A stretch of DNA of 64,000 nucleotides from PALSA-350 sp963794165 (GCA_963794165.1 CAWCCT010000011.1:372001-436000), one strand, 5' to 3'. Positions 35,350-44,640 are shown, counted from the stretch's first letter. The notes: generated from the sequence alone by a model not told the origin. Made by a program: numbers and translations.

Positions 35350-36525
35350 TTAAGCCTCGGCGGCTGGCGGAACCGCCTCTCCTCCACCGAAGCTACGGAA
35401 CAGAGCCACCACGCGCTCGCAGGCATCCGGCGCATAGAACATCTCCGTGTTCGCCATTGTGTCCGCCGTCATGGATCGCATGCGGGAAAACATCTCCGCC
35501 TCGTACGCCGCGATTGCAACACCAGGCACCTCTTCGCTTAGGAGAAACTTTGACAAGACCAGAGCGTCGAGCATCGCCATGTTCACGCCTTCGCCCGCAT
35601 AAGGCGGCATCACATGCGCTGCATCCCCAATCAGCGTAACGTTTGGCTTCGGCGTCCAATGCTGATCCATCGGGCAAACGAGTAGCGGACGCCAGAGCAT
35701 TGAGACGGCCTGCCTGAAGAGCGGTTCCCATAGGTCACTCCACCCTTTGAAGTTGGCGTGGAACCATCTCACGCGCTGCTCCGGACCGCTTGCTTCTTCA
35801 AGGCTTTGCCTGGCTGCGGCATCATCGGTCTTCAATCCTGCGTACAACAGCACGCCGCCGTCTGGCTTCGTTCCCATGCCGATCGTCCGTTCGCCTCCCA
35901 AAGCGATCAACGCCGAGCCACCGAGAAGTTCCCACAACTCAGGGATGGCGTGCCTTGCTGCAGGAACGAGGCCCTCTACGAGCGAAACTCCGACATACTG
36001 CGGCCGAATAGGAGTGACCAGCTCCCGCAAGCGAGAGTTTGCGCCGTCGCTGCCAATGGCGATATCAGCAACTGAGGTCTGTCCATTCCCAAACCGTAAT
36101 AAAACCTGCTCGCCGTGAACCTCTGAAGACTCCAGCTTGCAGTCCCACTGCACGGTGCCGGGCTGAAGCGAGTCAACCAGAAGATCGCGCAACGGTCCGC
36201 GCTCGATCTCCGGACGTTTCCCGGGACCGGACATATGGCGGTGATGATCGTGAAGAACCGTCCCATTGGCATCGGTAAGGCGAAGGCTATCGAGATCTGG
36301 TCGATGATTGGCCCAGAACGCTTCTGTCAGGCCAGCGGCTTCCAGCGCGGCCAGTCCAGAGTCTTCGTGGAGGTCCAATGCGCTGCCCTGGACCCGCGCA
36401 TTGCGGCTCTGGTCACGCTCGTACACTGCCACCTGCGCGCCGCTTTGCTGTAGCAGTCGCGCCAGCGTGAGCCCGCCTGGCCCTCCGCCGACGATGGCGA
36501 TCTTTTTTCCATTGATGGCGCTCAT
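35350..36525 (-). CDS. TetX-like FAD-dependent monooxygenase
   Basis: The 391-residue flavoprotein has the dinucleotide motif AIVGGGPGGLTLARLLQQSG (10-29), SALDLHEDSGLAALEAAGL, IAIGSDGANSRLRE (DG motif) and LIGDAAHVMPPYAGEGVNMA (GD motif). LDLHEDSG and the MPPYAGEGVN loop resemble the Tet(X) branch of class A monooxygenases, which hydroxylate and inactivate tetracyclines. Many relatives act on other aromatic substrates. No resistance or biosynthesis genes are adjacent, so the substrate is uncertain. Confidence 0.82.
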   Translation of the reverse strand: MSAINGKKIAIVGGGPGGLTLARLLQQSGAQVAVYERDQSRNARVQGSALDLHEDSGLAALEAAGLTEAFWANHRPDLDSLRLTDANGTVLHDHHRHMSGPGKRPEIERGPLRDLLVDSLQPGTVQWDCKLESSEVHGEQVLLRFGNGQTSVADIAIGSDGANSRLRELVTPIRPQYVGVSLVEGLVPAARHAIPELWELLGGSALIALGGERTIGMGTKPDGGVLLYAGLKTDDAAARQSLEEASGPEQRVRWFHANFKGWSDLWEPLFRQAVSMLWRPLLVCPMDQHWTPKPNVTLIGDAAHVMPPYAGEGVNMAMLDALVLSKFLLSEEVPGVAIAAYEAEMFSRMRSMTADTMANTEMFYAPDACERVVALFRSFGGGEAVPPAAEA

Positions 36526-36729
36526 ACTTACCTTCGGAATCCTTCACTCAAATCACGAACCGCACCAGTCGATACAGTCTAAAACGTGCGTTTGGCTTGT
36601 ACGATCCGGGAAATCAATATTCCTAACCTCGAATCGCTCCGTTTTTCAACCGGAATTCCAGCTTTGCCCTGGGCATATGGCTGAAGAGCCTATATTCGAG
36701 CGAATCAGGACTGAAAAAGGAGATTCCAG

Positions 36730-37123
36730 ATGAAACGGGAAATCATTCGCGTCGAGCCGCTGGACACCTACCTGGAAAAATACAAGGCCCCAGCTTCAAC
36801 CGTGACGAAGCACGGAGACACAATCTACGTCTCAGGCGCTCCGCCGTTCGACCCCAAAACAGGAGAAATATTCAAGGGACCGATTGAGCGTCAGACGGAG
36901 ATCGTATTGGATCAACTCAGGCTCTGTGTCGAAACGGCAGGCTCTTCTGTGGAAAACATTCTGAAGCTGAATGTCTACGTCACCTCAGTAGACCTGTTCC
37001 CTGCGGAATACCGTCTACAGGCGTTATTTCCCGGAAAATCCGCCCGCTCGCATTTTTCTCAATATTCCTGCCTGGTACGGCGGGTTTGATATTGAAGTGG
37101 ATTGTATCGCCGCCGTTTTATAA
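36730..37123 (+). pseudogene. RidA family protein gene with a frameshift near its end
   Basis: AAAGGAG precedes the ATG. The first 90 residues are RidA-like (KYKAPASTVTKHGDTIYVSG, VLDQLRLCVETAGSSVENIL, LNVYVTSVDLF). At about 37003-37015 the frame shifts. The neighbouring frame then reads TVYRRYFPENPPARIFLNIP and WYGGFDIEVDCIAAVL, ending at TAA 37121-37123, which is the conserved RidA C-terminus. RidA deaminates reactive enamines; Arg in PPARIF is a key residue and is lost in the shifted product. A sequencing indel is possible. Confidence 0.75.
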
Positions 37124-37287
37124 GACTGTTCATTAGTTTGGTATCTATCTCCGCTCGTTGGCGAGCGGCCACGAAGGCGCCCTGTGCAACGGTAAGACGC
37201 GCCTTTTCGTATTGCGCTTATTCTGCCTTTGAACGAATGGTTGATAGTCAAGCGTTGCGTCCACCATTCACCAGTCAAAACTGAACG

Positions 37288-38271
37288 CTACCACTTAACC
37301 AGCTCCACGCGCCGGTTCTTCGCTTTGCCATCCTCAGTATCGTTCGATGCGACGGGCGCGTAGAAACCGCAGCCAAACGAACTCAACCGATCAGCCGGAA
37401 CACCGTACTTCAAAGTCAGCTCGCGAACTACTGCCGCAGCTCTGCGGCGGCTCAGGTCGAGGTTGTAGTCCGGCTTTCCTTGATTGTCCGTATGCCCTAC
37501 CACCGAAACTTTAAGGCCTCGATTGGCGGTGAGCAGCTTCGCAATCTCCTGCAAGGTAGCTTGCGAATCAGGCCGCACGGAATCTTTGTCCGTATCGAAA
37601 TAGATTCCGTACAGTGCGATCTTGCCGGAATCCGCCAGCGAACGCGACATCTCCCCGGCATTCACGAACGCCATCTTCTGTTCCATCTGCTGCGGTGTTA
37701 CCACCACTATCTCCGCAAGCGCAATATCCTTCGTCACCCGTGACTGAAGCCGATCCGGCATATTTCCTGCTCGATAGGAGGTGACAAAGACGTAGTAGTA
37801 CGTAGGCGAAGCATCCTTCGACTTGCCCACCAGGACGCGTTCCTGGTCTTGGTTATAGGCCAGGATGTCGCCAATCTTGTCTTCCACCGCTATGGGGCCC
37901 AGGGTCGGTCCAAACCAGCCCCCCTCGCCCGCACCTTTGTCGTAGAGTGTCACCAGGTCCAATCGCTGAAATTCGAGTTTGTAGTTACGAAGAAGTTCCG
38001 TTGGAGTTCTGCCCGCAGGAGCCACATAGGTGTACCTGCTGACCAAGCCCTCGGTCTTCAGGCTCTTTACATATTTCGGAGGATCTTGCGATGTAGGCGG
38101 ACCCATGGGCAGAAGGAATTCGTCGAACTTTGGCTCTCGGTACCCGATAATTTCGCTACCCTCGTAGCGCTTCATTCCCGGCGGGTCCTTCGAGCCGGGA
38201 AGATCCGCAGCAAGAGCGGCAATTCTCAAGGCCACCATAAGCGATAGAAGTGTGAGAGTCCGATTGGACAT
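37288..38271 (-). CDS. Exported OmpA-family protein with DUF4892-like domain
   Basis: GGAGG lies seven bases before the ATG at 38271. The 327-residue protein has a signal peptide (TLTLLSLMVALRIAALAAD). A central domain (about 30-200: MKRYEGSEIIGYREPKFDEF; PTELLRNYKLEFQRLDL) resembles DUF4892. A C-terminal OmpA peptidoglycan-binding domain follows (VSVVGHTDNQGKPDYNLDLS, RRRAAAVVREL, AKNRRVEL). It probably anchors the envelope to the cell wall. It is downstream of and co-directional with a SpoIIE phosphatase gene, with 132 bases between. Confidence 0.82.
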   Translation of the reverse strand: MSNRTLTLLSLMVALRIAALAADLPGSKDPPGMKRYEGSEIIGYREPKFDEFLLPMGPPTSQDPPKYVKSLKTEGLVSRYTYVAPAGRTPTELLRNYKLEFQRLDLVTLYDKGAGEGGWFGPTLGPIAVEDKIGDILAYNQDQERVLVGKSKDASPTYYYVFVTSYRAGNMPDRLQSRVTKDIALAEIVVVTPQQMEQKMAFVNAGEMSRSLADSGKIALYGIYFDTDKDSVRPDSQATLQEIAKLLTANRGLKVSVVGHTDNQGKPDYNLDLSRRRAAAVVRELTLKYGVPADRLSSFGCGFYAPVASNDTEDGKAKNRRVELVKW

Positions 38272-38403
38272 AGGTCGTGCCTCCAAAGATCCACAACAGT
38301 CTATACTCCGGGTGCCTCGTCCGCTCCCATGCATTTGGCGATCGCGAGCTTTTCGGCCAAGGTGTCCAAAGCATGACGGTGGTAGAGTGAGCAAATCTCC
38401 TTT

Positions 38404-39153
38404 TCAGATGACTCGTAATACGGTGACTGTCGCATCGTCTGTCTGGACGCCTCCGGAAAAAGCGTCCATGGAATCGAAGATCGATCGAACGATTTCATCC
38501 GCGGAGTGCATTCTGCGGGCCTTAGCAGCCTGGAGGAGGCCCTCGATTCCCCACTCTTGACCCACCGGACTGGACGTTTCAATCACACCGTCGGTGTATG
38601 CAAGGACCAGATCGCCGGGATGGAGGTGGATGACTTCCTCACGCCATGTTTCGTTGGGGAACAAGCCCACTGGAGCCCCGCTGGGCTCAAGCCAATCAAC
38701 GGACCCGTCACCATGAACGACAACTGGCGGATTGTGACCCGCATTCACATACCGCAGCGTTAGCGCCGGCCGATTTATCACACCATAAAACAGCGTCGCA
38801 TAGCGGTCAGCGAGCGACGAGGCACAGGCGTGATCGTTCGCGGCGCGGAAAAGGGCTGCCAGGTTGTTTCCTGTAAACTGGGCCGCGGTCCGCAGCGACG
38901 CCTGCACGCTGGCCATCATGAGGGCGGCAGCAACTCCCTTTCCGGAGGCATCCCCCACAAGCATAGCTATCCGGCCATCCGCCAAAGACGTGAAGTCGTA
39001 GCAGTCGCCGCCGAGAGCGCGCATCTGGCGGCAGCTCGCGCTGTAGTCCAGCTGGCAATTGTCCCTGGCTGGGCCTCGCATGAAATGCTCCTGGACGGAA
39101 CACGCCTGAAGCCAATCATGGCTAACATCCATCACCATATCGTCGGTCGTCAT
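38404..39153 (-). CDS. SpoIIE-type PP2C serine phosphatase
   Basis: The 249-residue protein contains only the phosphatase domain: GGDCYDFTSLADGRIAMLVG, DASGKGVAAALMMA, RYVNAGHNPPVVV and YTDGVIETSSP, with the metal-binding aspartates in GGDCYDF, VGDASG and YTDG. Such RsbU/SpoIIE enzymes dephosphorylate anti-sigma-factor antagonists in partner-switching. No N-terminal sensor and no antagonist gene are adjacent. The first residues fall in MTTDDMVMDVSHDWLQA. Confidence 0.87.
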   Translation of the reverse strand: MTTDDMVMDVSHDWLQACSVQEHFMRGPARDNCQLDYSASCRQMRALGGDCYDFTSLADGRIAMLVGDASGKGVAAALMMASVQASLRTAAQFTGNNLAALFRAANDHACASSLADRYATLFYGVINRPALTLRYVNAGHNPPVVVHGDGSVDWLEPSGAPVGLFPNETWREEVIHLHPGDLVLAYTDGVIETSSPVGQEWGIEGLLQAAKARRMHSADEIVRSIFDSMDAFSGGVQTDDATVTVLRVI

Positions 39154-39392
39154 TGTTCAATCTCCACTGGTATGTCGATCCCGGGTAGGCCAAATCGACA
39201 TAAGGAGCGAATTTTGCAAAGGAGAATTTTTTCGGCGCGAAATGTCGAGAACCGGCTACCGGCTCCGACTAAGGGATGAAAGCGCAGGACGACGCCGGCG
39301 GGGACCCAGGGCAGCAATATATTCCTCAACTCGGCGGAAGAAGTTTAGAGCAATATCAACGGCGTGAAGAAACCAGCAAAGGAGAAATCGTT

Positions 39393-39782
39393 ATGAAATA
39401 CATTCTGATGATGTCGAGTACCAAGCCGGGCGTTTCCGGATATCACACCTGGACCCAGAGCGACCGGGATAGACATATGCAAACTCTCGGCGCCATCGTG
39501 AAGGACCTGGTGGAGACGGGCGAGTTCGTCGCCACACAAGGTTTGGCCGACCCGAACGAAGCCAAAGTGGTGCGCGGCGAGAAGAACGGGTTGCCCGTCA
39601 CCGATGGCATCTTCCCCGAATCGAAGGAGTTCCTGCTCGGTTATTGGGTCGTCGATGTGGCGACCCCCGAGCGCGCGTACGCCATCGCGGGCCGGCTTTC
39701 GGCAGCTCCCGGACCGGGAGGTGTTCCGACGAACATGTCGATCGAGGTGCGGCAGTTCGTGGAGTATGCCTCCGCGAAGTGA
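39393..39782 (+). CDS. YCII/DGPF domain protein (first copy)
   Basis: AAAGGAG precedes the ATG at 39393. The 129-residue protein has the DGPF-type pattern MKYILMMSSTKPG, VTDGIFPESKEFLLGYWVVD and SIEVRQFVEY. YCII proteins are ferredoxin-like, with a His/Asp pair of uncertain enzymatic role. Together with the next two genes it forms the typical DGPF plus ECF42 sigma factor operon. A longer frame upstream to 39276 is not family-like. Confidence 0.88.
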   Translation: MKYILMMSSTKPGVSGYHTWTQSDRDRHMQTLGAIVKDLVETGEFVATQGLADPNEAKVVRGEKNGLPVTDGIFPESKEFLLGYWVVDVATPERAYAIAGRLSAAPGPGGVPTNMSIEVRQFVEYASAK

Positions 39783-39835
39783 TCCGGCGACCAGGCGGCT
39801 GTTAAATCGAACTCAGCAAAAAGGAGCCCGAGAAA

Positions 39836-40231
39836 ATGAAGTACATACTGATGATGAATGGAAAGAGGTCGGATTTCGAGCAATATGCCAAGTGGTCGAA
39901 GAAAGATCTTGAGGCCAACGTTGCCTTTATGCGCGCGTTCAGCAAGGAGCTGAAGGACTCCGGGGTATTCGTTTCTTCCGAGGGGCTGGGGTGGCCCAAT
40001 GATGCCAGGCTCGTGTGCGCCGGCAGCAAAGGGGAGCCCATCACCGATGGAGTGTTTCCGGAATCGAAAGAGTTCCTTGCCGGATATTGGATCATCGACG
40101 TGGACAACACCGAGCAGGCTTTCGCGATTGCCGCGCGGCTTTCGCAGTCGCCCGGAGCGGGAATGAAGACGGGTGGCATGCCTATCGAAGTGCGGCAAGT
40201 GATGAGCAGTCACAGTGACCTGGGTCTGTAA
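39836..40231 (+). CDS. YCII/DGPF domain protein (second copy)
   Basis: The 131-residue protein is a paralogue of the preceding one (MKYILMMNGKRSDF, ITDGVFPESKEFLAGYWIID, PIEVRQVM). GGAG lies upstream of the ATG. Only 18 bases separate its stop from the ECF sigma gene, so the three genes are one operon. DGPF proteins are reported targets or partners of ECF42 sigma factors; how they signal is not clear. Confidence 0.88.
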   Translation: MKYILMMNGKRSDFEQYAKWSKKDLEANVAFMRAFSKELKDSGVFVSSEGLGWPNDARLVCAGSKGEPITDGVFPESKEFLAGYWIIDVDNTEQAFAIAARLSQSPGAGMKTGGMPIEVRQVMSSHSDLGL

Positions 40232-40249
40232 AGCCGGCCTGGAGAAAGC

Positions 40250-41542
40250 ATGAACGGGCAAACTCCAGAGATTCAGATCGAGCACCTGCTGCGCGAATTG
40301 GCGCCGCAGGCGCTCGGTGTGGTCGCCCGGCGCTTCCGCGACTTTTCCCTGGCCGAAGACGCGGTGCAAGAAGCATTGCTGGCCGCCTTCAGGCAATGGC
40401 CGCAGGAGGGTATTCCCGAGAATCCGTGCGGATGGCTGATTCGGGTGGCATCGAGGCGGATGGCGGATGCGGTGCGCAGCGAGATGGCGCGCCGCCGGCG
40501 AGAGACCGCGATGACAACAGCGGAGGAGCCGACGATCGAGCCGGCGGAATTAGAGACGGACATGGATCCCGAAGATACGCTCGTTCTCCTTTTCATGTGC
40601 TGCCATCCCGCGCTCAGTACGTCGTCAGCGATCGCGCTTACGCTGCGCGCGGTGGGCGGCCTCACCACAGCAGAGATTGCCAACGCCTTTATGGTTCCCG
40701 AGGCGACGATGGCGCAGCGGATCAGCCGTGCAAAACAGAGTATTAAGTCATCTAAAGTTCCCTTTCGTCTGCCGGCCCCGCAGGGGCGCAGGGAACGGCT
40801 GCCTGCGGTTCTCCATGTGCTGTATTTGATCTTCAGTGAAGGATATGCGAGCAGCATCGGCGCGCACTTGCAGCGGCTCGACCTGGCAGGCGAGGCGATC
40901 CGGCTGACCCGCGGCGCACGAGCTCTGCTGCCGGACGATGCCGAGGTTGCCGGTCTGCTGGCGCTGATGCTGTTGACCAACGCGCGGCGGGCTGCGCGGA
41001 CCGGGCCTCACGGTGAGCTGATCCCGCTCGACAAACAGGATCGGAGTCTGTGGGACCGGGCCGAGGTCACGGAAGGTACGGATCTGCTCGCGCTGGCGCT
41101 TTCAAAAGGAGCCGTTGGACTCTACCAACTCCAGGCGGCGATCGCCGCCGTCCATGACGAGGCGGCTCGCCCGGAAGATACGGACTGGCCGCAGATTCTG
41201 GCGCTGTACGAGCTGCTTCGGCGCGCGGCGCCCAGTCCCATGGTGACGCTGAACCACGCAATCGCGGTTGCGATGGTGCACGGACCGGAGCGTGGTCTGG
41301 AAGCTCTACGAGCGCTGGACAACGACGAACGACTGGCTGAGCATTATCGGCTGGATGCAGTGCGCGGGCATTTGTTCGAGATGCTCGGAGATTTCGAAAG
41401 AGCGATTGAGCACTACCGGACAGCGGCGACCAAGACGACCAGTGTACCGGAACAAAACTATCTCATGAGCCAGGCGGCTTGTCTCGAAGAGGCTCGCAAA
41501 GAATCGATTGATGGCTCTCCTACCCCGAAATCGCGGCTTTGA
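40250..41542 (+). CDS. ECF42-type RNA polymerase sigma factor with C-terminal extension
   Basis: The 430-residue protein has sigma-2 (residues about 13-80: RRFRDFSLAEDAVQEALLAA, GWLIRVASRRMAD) and sigma-4 (about 115-170: GLTTAEIANAFMVPEATMAQ, RISRAK). A long helical C-terminal domain follows (LYLIFSEGYASSIGAHLQRL; repeats to the end). No anti-sigma gene is present, as expected for ECF42, where the C-terminal TPR-like domain is thought to modulate activity. The adjacent DGPF genes are the usual genomic partners. Confidence 0.92.
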   Translation: MNGQTPEIQIEHLLRELAPQALGVVARRFRDFSLAEDAVQEALLAAFRQWPQEGIPENPCGWLIRVASRRMADAVRSEMARRRRETAMTTAEEPTIEPAELETDMDPEDTLVLLFMCCHPALSTSSAIALTLRAVGGLTTAEIANAFMVPEATMAQRISRAKQSIKSSKVPFRLPAPQGRRERLPAVLHVLYLIFSEGYASSIGAHLQRLDLAGEAIRLTRGARALLPDDAEVAGLLALMLLTNARRAARTGPHGELIPLDKQDRSLWDRAEVTEGTDLLALALSKGAVGLYQLQAAIAAVHDEAARPEDTDWPQILALYELLRRAAPSPMVTLNHAIAVAMVHGPERGLEALRALDNDERLAEHYRLDAVRGHLFEMLGDFERAIEHYRTAATKTTSVPEQNYLMSQAACLEEARKESIDGSPTPKSRL

Positions 41543-41788
41543 ATCCATTCAGCTTCGAGAATCATTAGATGTGTTTGACGTCAATTTGGTGATACTCATT
41601 GAGCCGGTCAGTTTGGCGAATGAAATATATCTACATGAGCTCACCCGCCCGGTCTGTAGGCCTAAGGCAAAGTAATCTCCTTTGATTCTCAAAGGGCTGT
41701 CTTTACCACGGCCCGCAATATTGCGTTGGACGCACGCCATATTACGCCTTAAAGAACCGGCCGCCCAAATTGCAGTCATACTTACCCG

Positions 41789-42025
41789 ATGAACCCGCCG
41801 AAAGCGTCCGGTAAGGTGATTGAGATTTCGCAACCGCAAGACGCCTCTGCCCGGATAGAAGCTTTTGTGATGCGTCTAATGGAGAGCAATGAAGGGTTGG
41901 CTGCTGCCTTGGTGCGGCTGAGGGACTTTTACTTGGCCGGAGCGCCGCATTTGGTTGCAGACGAGGTCCTGGCACAGGTTGATACCGCACTTGAAACGGC
42001 TACGAGAGCCCAACAGGGTTTCTAG
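41789..42025 (+). CDS. Small hypothetical helical protein (78 aa)
   Basis: The product is soluble and mostly helical (ASARIEAFVMRLMESNEGLA, AALVRLRDFYLAGAPHLVAD). No ribosome-binding site is clear before the ATG. It lies 246 bases after the sigma-factor operon, and that gap holds nothing callable. I recognise no family. Confidence 0.55.
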   Translation: MNPPKASGKVIEISQPQDASARIEAFVMRLMESNEGLAAALVRLRDFYLAGAPHLVADEVLAQVDTALETATRAQQGF

Positions 42026-42086
42026 CTCACCCACGCCCTTCTCCAGCTATCGCTAGCTGCCCCTACAAAGTCTTTAGTGTTGCGCC

Positions 42087-42701
42087 TCACAGCCAGCCCC
42101 TATTGCGAGCAATCCGGGCCGCTTCAGTCCGGTTGGAAGCGCCCAACTTGGAGATGGCTTCGGAGAGATAGTTGCGTACGGTTCCCTCCGTCAGTCGCAG
42201 CGAACGCGCGAGTTCAGCGGTAGTCTCACCGTCGCCGGCGCGGCGCAGGATCAAACGTTCTCTATCGGTGAGCGGGTCTTTTTCTGTGCTCCATATTTGC
42301 GAGGCTAATTGGGGATCCACGATACGAGCGCCGCGACTGACTCCCCGGACCGCGTCGGCGAGTTCTTCCGAGGGCCGGTCCTTGAGAAGATAGGCAGACG
42401 CTCCGGCTTCCAGCGCTCGCCGCAAATATCCCGGACGCGCGAAGGTGGTCAGAATCAGGACGCGTGTGTCCGGGTAAAGCTCCTTCACACGGGCGGTGAG
42501 TTCGAGTCCGCTCATCTTCGGCATCTCAATGTCGGTTAGCAAAACTTCCGGCCGGTGCTTTCCGACAGCCCGAAGGGCCTGCTCTCCATCGGAAAAACTT
42601 CCGAGCACCTCGATATCGGGTTCTATGGAAAGCAGCGCGGCGAGCGCGCCCCGCAACATGCTTTGGTCCTCCGCCAGCACCACGCGTATCCTTTGCGTCA
42701 A
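42087..42701 (-). CDS. NarL/DesR-type response regulator
   Basis: The 204-residue protein has a receiver domain (VVLAEDQSMLRGALAALL; phosphoacceptor Asp in VLLTDIEMPKMSG; LILTTFARPGYLR) and a LuxR-type helix-turn-helix (LTDRERLILRRAGDGETTAE, LRLTEGTVRNYLSEAISKLG). The GNRTEAARIARNRGWL-like end is typical of the DesR group. Its start overlaps the stop of the kinase gene (42698-42701). The likely target is the palindrome cluster at 43927-43991. Confidence 0.9.
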   Translation of the reverse strand: MTQRIRVVLAEDQSMLRGALAALLSIEPDIEVLGSFSDGEQALRAVGKHRPEVLLTDIEMPKMSGLELTARVKELYPDTRVLILTTFARPGYLRRALEAGASAYLLKDRPSEELADAVRGVSRGARIVDPQLASQIWSTEKDPLTDRERLILRRAGDGETTAELARSLRLTEGTVRNYLSEAISKLGASNRTEAARIARNRGWL

Positions 42702-43922
42702 AGGTTATCCACCTCTCCCACAAATTGTGCTGCCGATTGTGCCGGTGAGTTACTGACCAGTGGCAAGGTTATCTCAAGGCTTGTTCCTCCATTTGCCGAA
42801 CCTGTGAGCTTCATGGTCCCGGCGATGGATTGAACCCGCTCTCGCATGCCACGCAGGCCATTGCCTTCACGAACCTGCCCGCCCAGACCATTGTCCTCAA
42901 TCGTGAATTGAATCGTCCGGTCCTTTTCGAGGAGCGCCACGTGGCAGACGGTTGCGTGAGCATGGCGGACGATGTTCGTTACGGCCTCGCGCAGGGCAAG
43001 GCAAAGCACGTTGACCTGGCTCGAGGAGAGATTCACCGGAGCAAGCGTCGTGGTGAGTTTCACATCGGCGGAAAGCAGGCTTCGCCGGGCGCGACCGATC
43101 TCTGTGTTAAGTCCCTGGGCGCGGTAACCGGACACGGCTTCCCTCACCTCGGCAAGGGCATTCCGGGCAGTCTGCTCCGCTTCCACAATCTCGTTCCGGG
43201 CGCGTGTCCGAGTCCTGTGACAGGAGCCGCCGGGCGAGATCGAGCTTCACTGTAATCACGGTCAGGGTATGGCCGAGGAGGTCGTGCAGATCGCGTGCAA
43301 TGCGCTCGCGCTCTGCTTCCTGGGAGAGACGTTCGATCTCGGAATTTGCACGCTCCAGAAGAGAATTGGTTCGTACCTGCTGGGCGAAGGCAAAGTTACC
43401 GAACCCAAAAATCACGCAGTAGAGAAGGACGCTTTCGGCTATGCCAAAAGGGCGGCCGAGGTACCGGGTCTCCATTACGACTCCGGCCATCATCGCAATC
43501 AGCACCAGGAACAGGGTGCGCAAACGAGTGACGAAAAGGCAAAGCACAGCGAAGGGGTAGACGAGTATTACGTAGGCATCCTGATTGAGCGGGTAATAGG
43601 CAAAGACGACGAGAAAGAACAATACAAACGCCACTGTCTGCCGGCGTCCCGTAAGCTCCCCTACGAGAAAATACAGAGTGAGGAAAGCCGCGTAAAAAAC
43701 CGCGAACTTCATCCAGACCGTCAAGGGTTGCCGATAAGCCGGCGTGAAAAAGAAATATGCGGAATAAAGCAACCCCGCCCAGCGCACGATCCAGCGGCCA
43801 CGGAGAAACTCCCGCTTCGAGCCGGTGATGTGCGAACCCCGGGCTGAGGTTTCTGGTTCCGGCGCGTGTAACTGCCCTTCGCTCATACCATCATCATTCC
43901 ACCACACAAACGATCCCGGCAC
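42698..43922 (-). pseudogene. DesK-type sensor histidine kinase gene with one frameshift
   Basis: The first frame (43922 to about 43200) gives a soluble start, about five membrane segments (FAVFYAAFLTLYFLVGEL, VILVYPFAVLCLFV) and the H-box ERIARDLHDLLGHTLTVI. The second (from about 43200 to 42698) gives the expected continuation EAEQTARNALAEVREAVSGY and an ATPase domain (LREAVTNIVRHAHA, IEDNGLGGQ, GNGLRGMRERV). They join at 43198-43206, where the sense strand reads GACACGCGCCCGG and one extra base breaks the frame. All functional motifs survive, so a sequencing error or a recent mutation is likely. Confidence 0.8.
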
Positions 43923-43926
43923 CCAG

Positions 43927-43991
43927 AGCTGTCATATGAAACGCATGACAGGTGTCATGGTGATACCTGTCACGTCTCATCGATGACAGCT
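43927..43991. promoter_or_regulatory. Nested palindromic operator between the DesK-like and ICMT-like genes
   Basis: CATGACAGGTGTCATG (43944-43959) is a palindrome with 7-bp perfect arms. GTGATACCTGTCAC (43960-43973) abuts it, with 5 of 6 paired positions. An outer pair AGCTGTCAT (43927-43935) and ATGACAGCT (43983-43991) is perfectly inverted around both. All four share TGTCAT/ATGACA half-sites. This is a likely multi-dimer site for the adjacent NarL-type regulator, controlling both divergent transcripts. Confidence 0.7.
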
Positions 43992-44070
43992 GCTACTGGT
44001 CTTCCCTGACCGACAGGCGCATTGTTTTCTTACAGTCGCGCGAGAGCGTGAGGCAAACGTCAGGAGGAAC

Positions 44071-44640
44071 ATGAATATCGAATTCTTTTTCAATGCACTG
44101 ACAAGTGCATGGGCTGTGGGAGAAATCCTGCTCATCGTGTTCACTCAAACGCGTCCGGGTGAGGGCAAGATACAAGATCGCGGATCGCAGATCCTTCTCG
44201 TGGCTGTTATTGTTGCATCGCTCAAAATCGACGATTGGATGCACAAGTTCTTCTCGGCCGACATGCCAGGAAGTTATAGTTGGCTGCTACCCGCGGCTCT
44301 TGGAATCTTGATCCTCGGCATGGCAGTACGTGCCGCAGCGATCGTTACGCTGGGTAGAGCCTTCAGCACGAACGTAGCGACACGCGCTGGACAGGAACTC
44401 GAGCGAAGTGGACTCTACACCCTGGTCCGTCATCCCTCCTATCTCGGCCTGGAACTGATTCTCCTGGCTTTTGCTCTTCACGCACGCACATGGGTCTGTT
44501 TTGCCGTTGTCTTCGTGCCACCCAGTCTGGCTGTGTTGTATCGCATCCAGGTTGAAGAGACTGCGCTCCGCCTGGCTTTTGGAGCCAACTACGAAGACTA
44601 TAGCCGCAGCACAAAACGTTTGATTCCGGGTGTCTATTGA
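44071..44640 (+). CDS. Isoprenylcysteine carboxyl methyltransferase-like membrane protein
   Basis: CAGGAGGA directly precedes the ATG. The 189-residue protein has about five membrane segments and the ICMT/PEMT C-terminal signature: GLYTLVRHPSYLGLELILLA, then EETALRLAFGANYEDYSRST and KRLIPGVY. In this superfamily these residues bind SAM and the lipid substrate, so it probably methylates a lipid or small hydrophobic molecule. It is divergent from the DesK/DesR-like genes and shares their operator region, so it is a likely regulated target. Confidence 0.83.
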   Translation: MNIEFFFNALTSAWAVGEILLIVFTQTRPGEGKIQDRGSQILLVAVIVASLKIDDWMHKFFSADMPGSYSWLLPAALGILILGMAVRAAAIVTLGRAFSTNVATRAGQELERSGLYTLVRHPSYLGLELILLAFALHARTWVCFAVVFVPPSLAVLYRIQVEETALRLAFGANYEDYSRSTKRLIPGVY

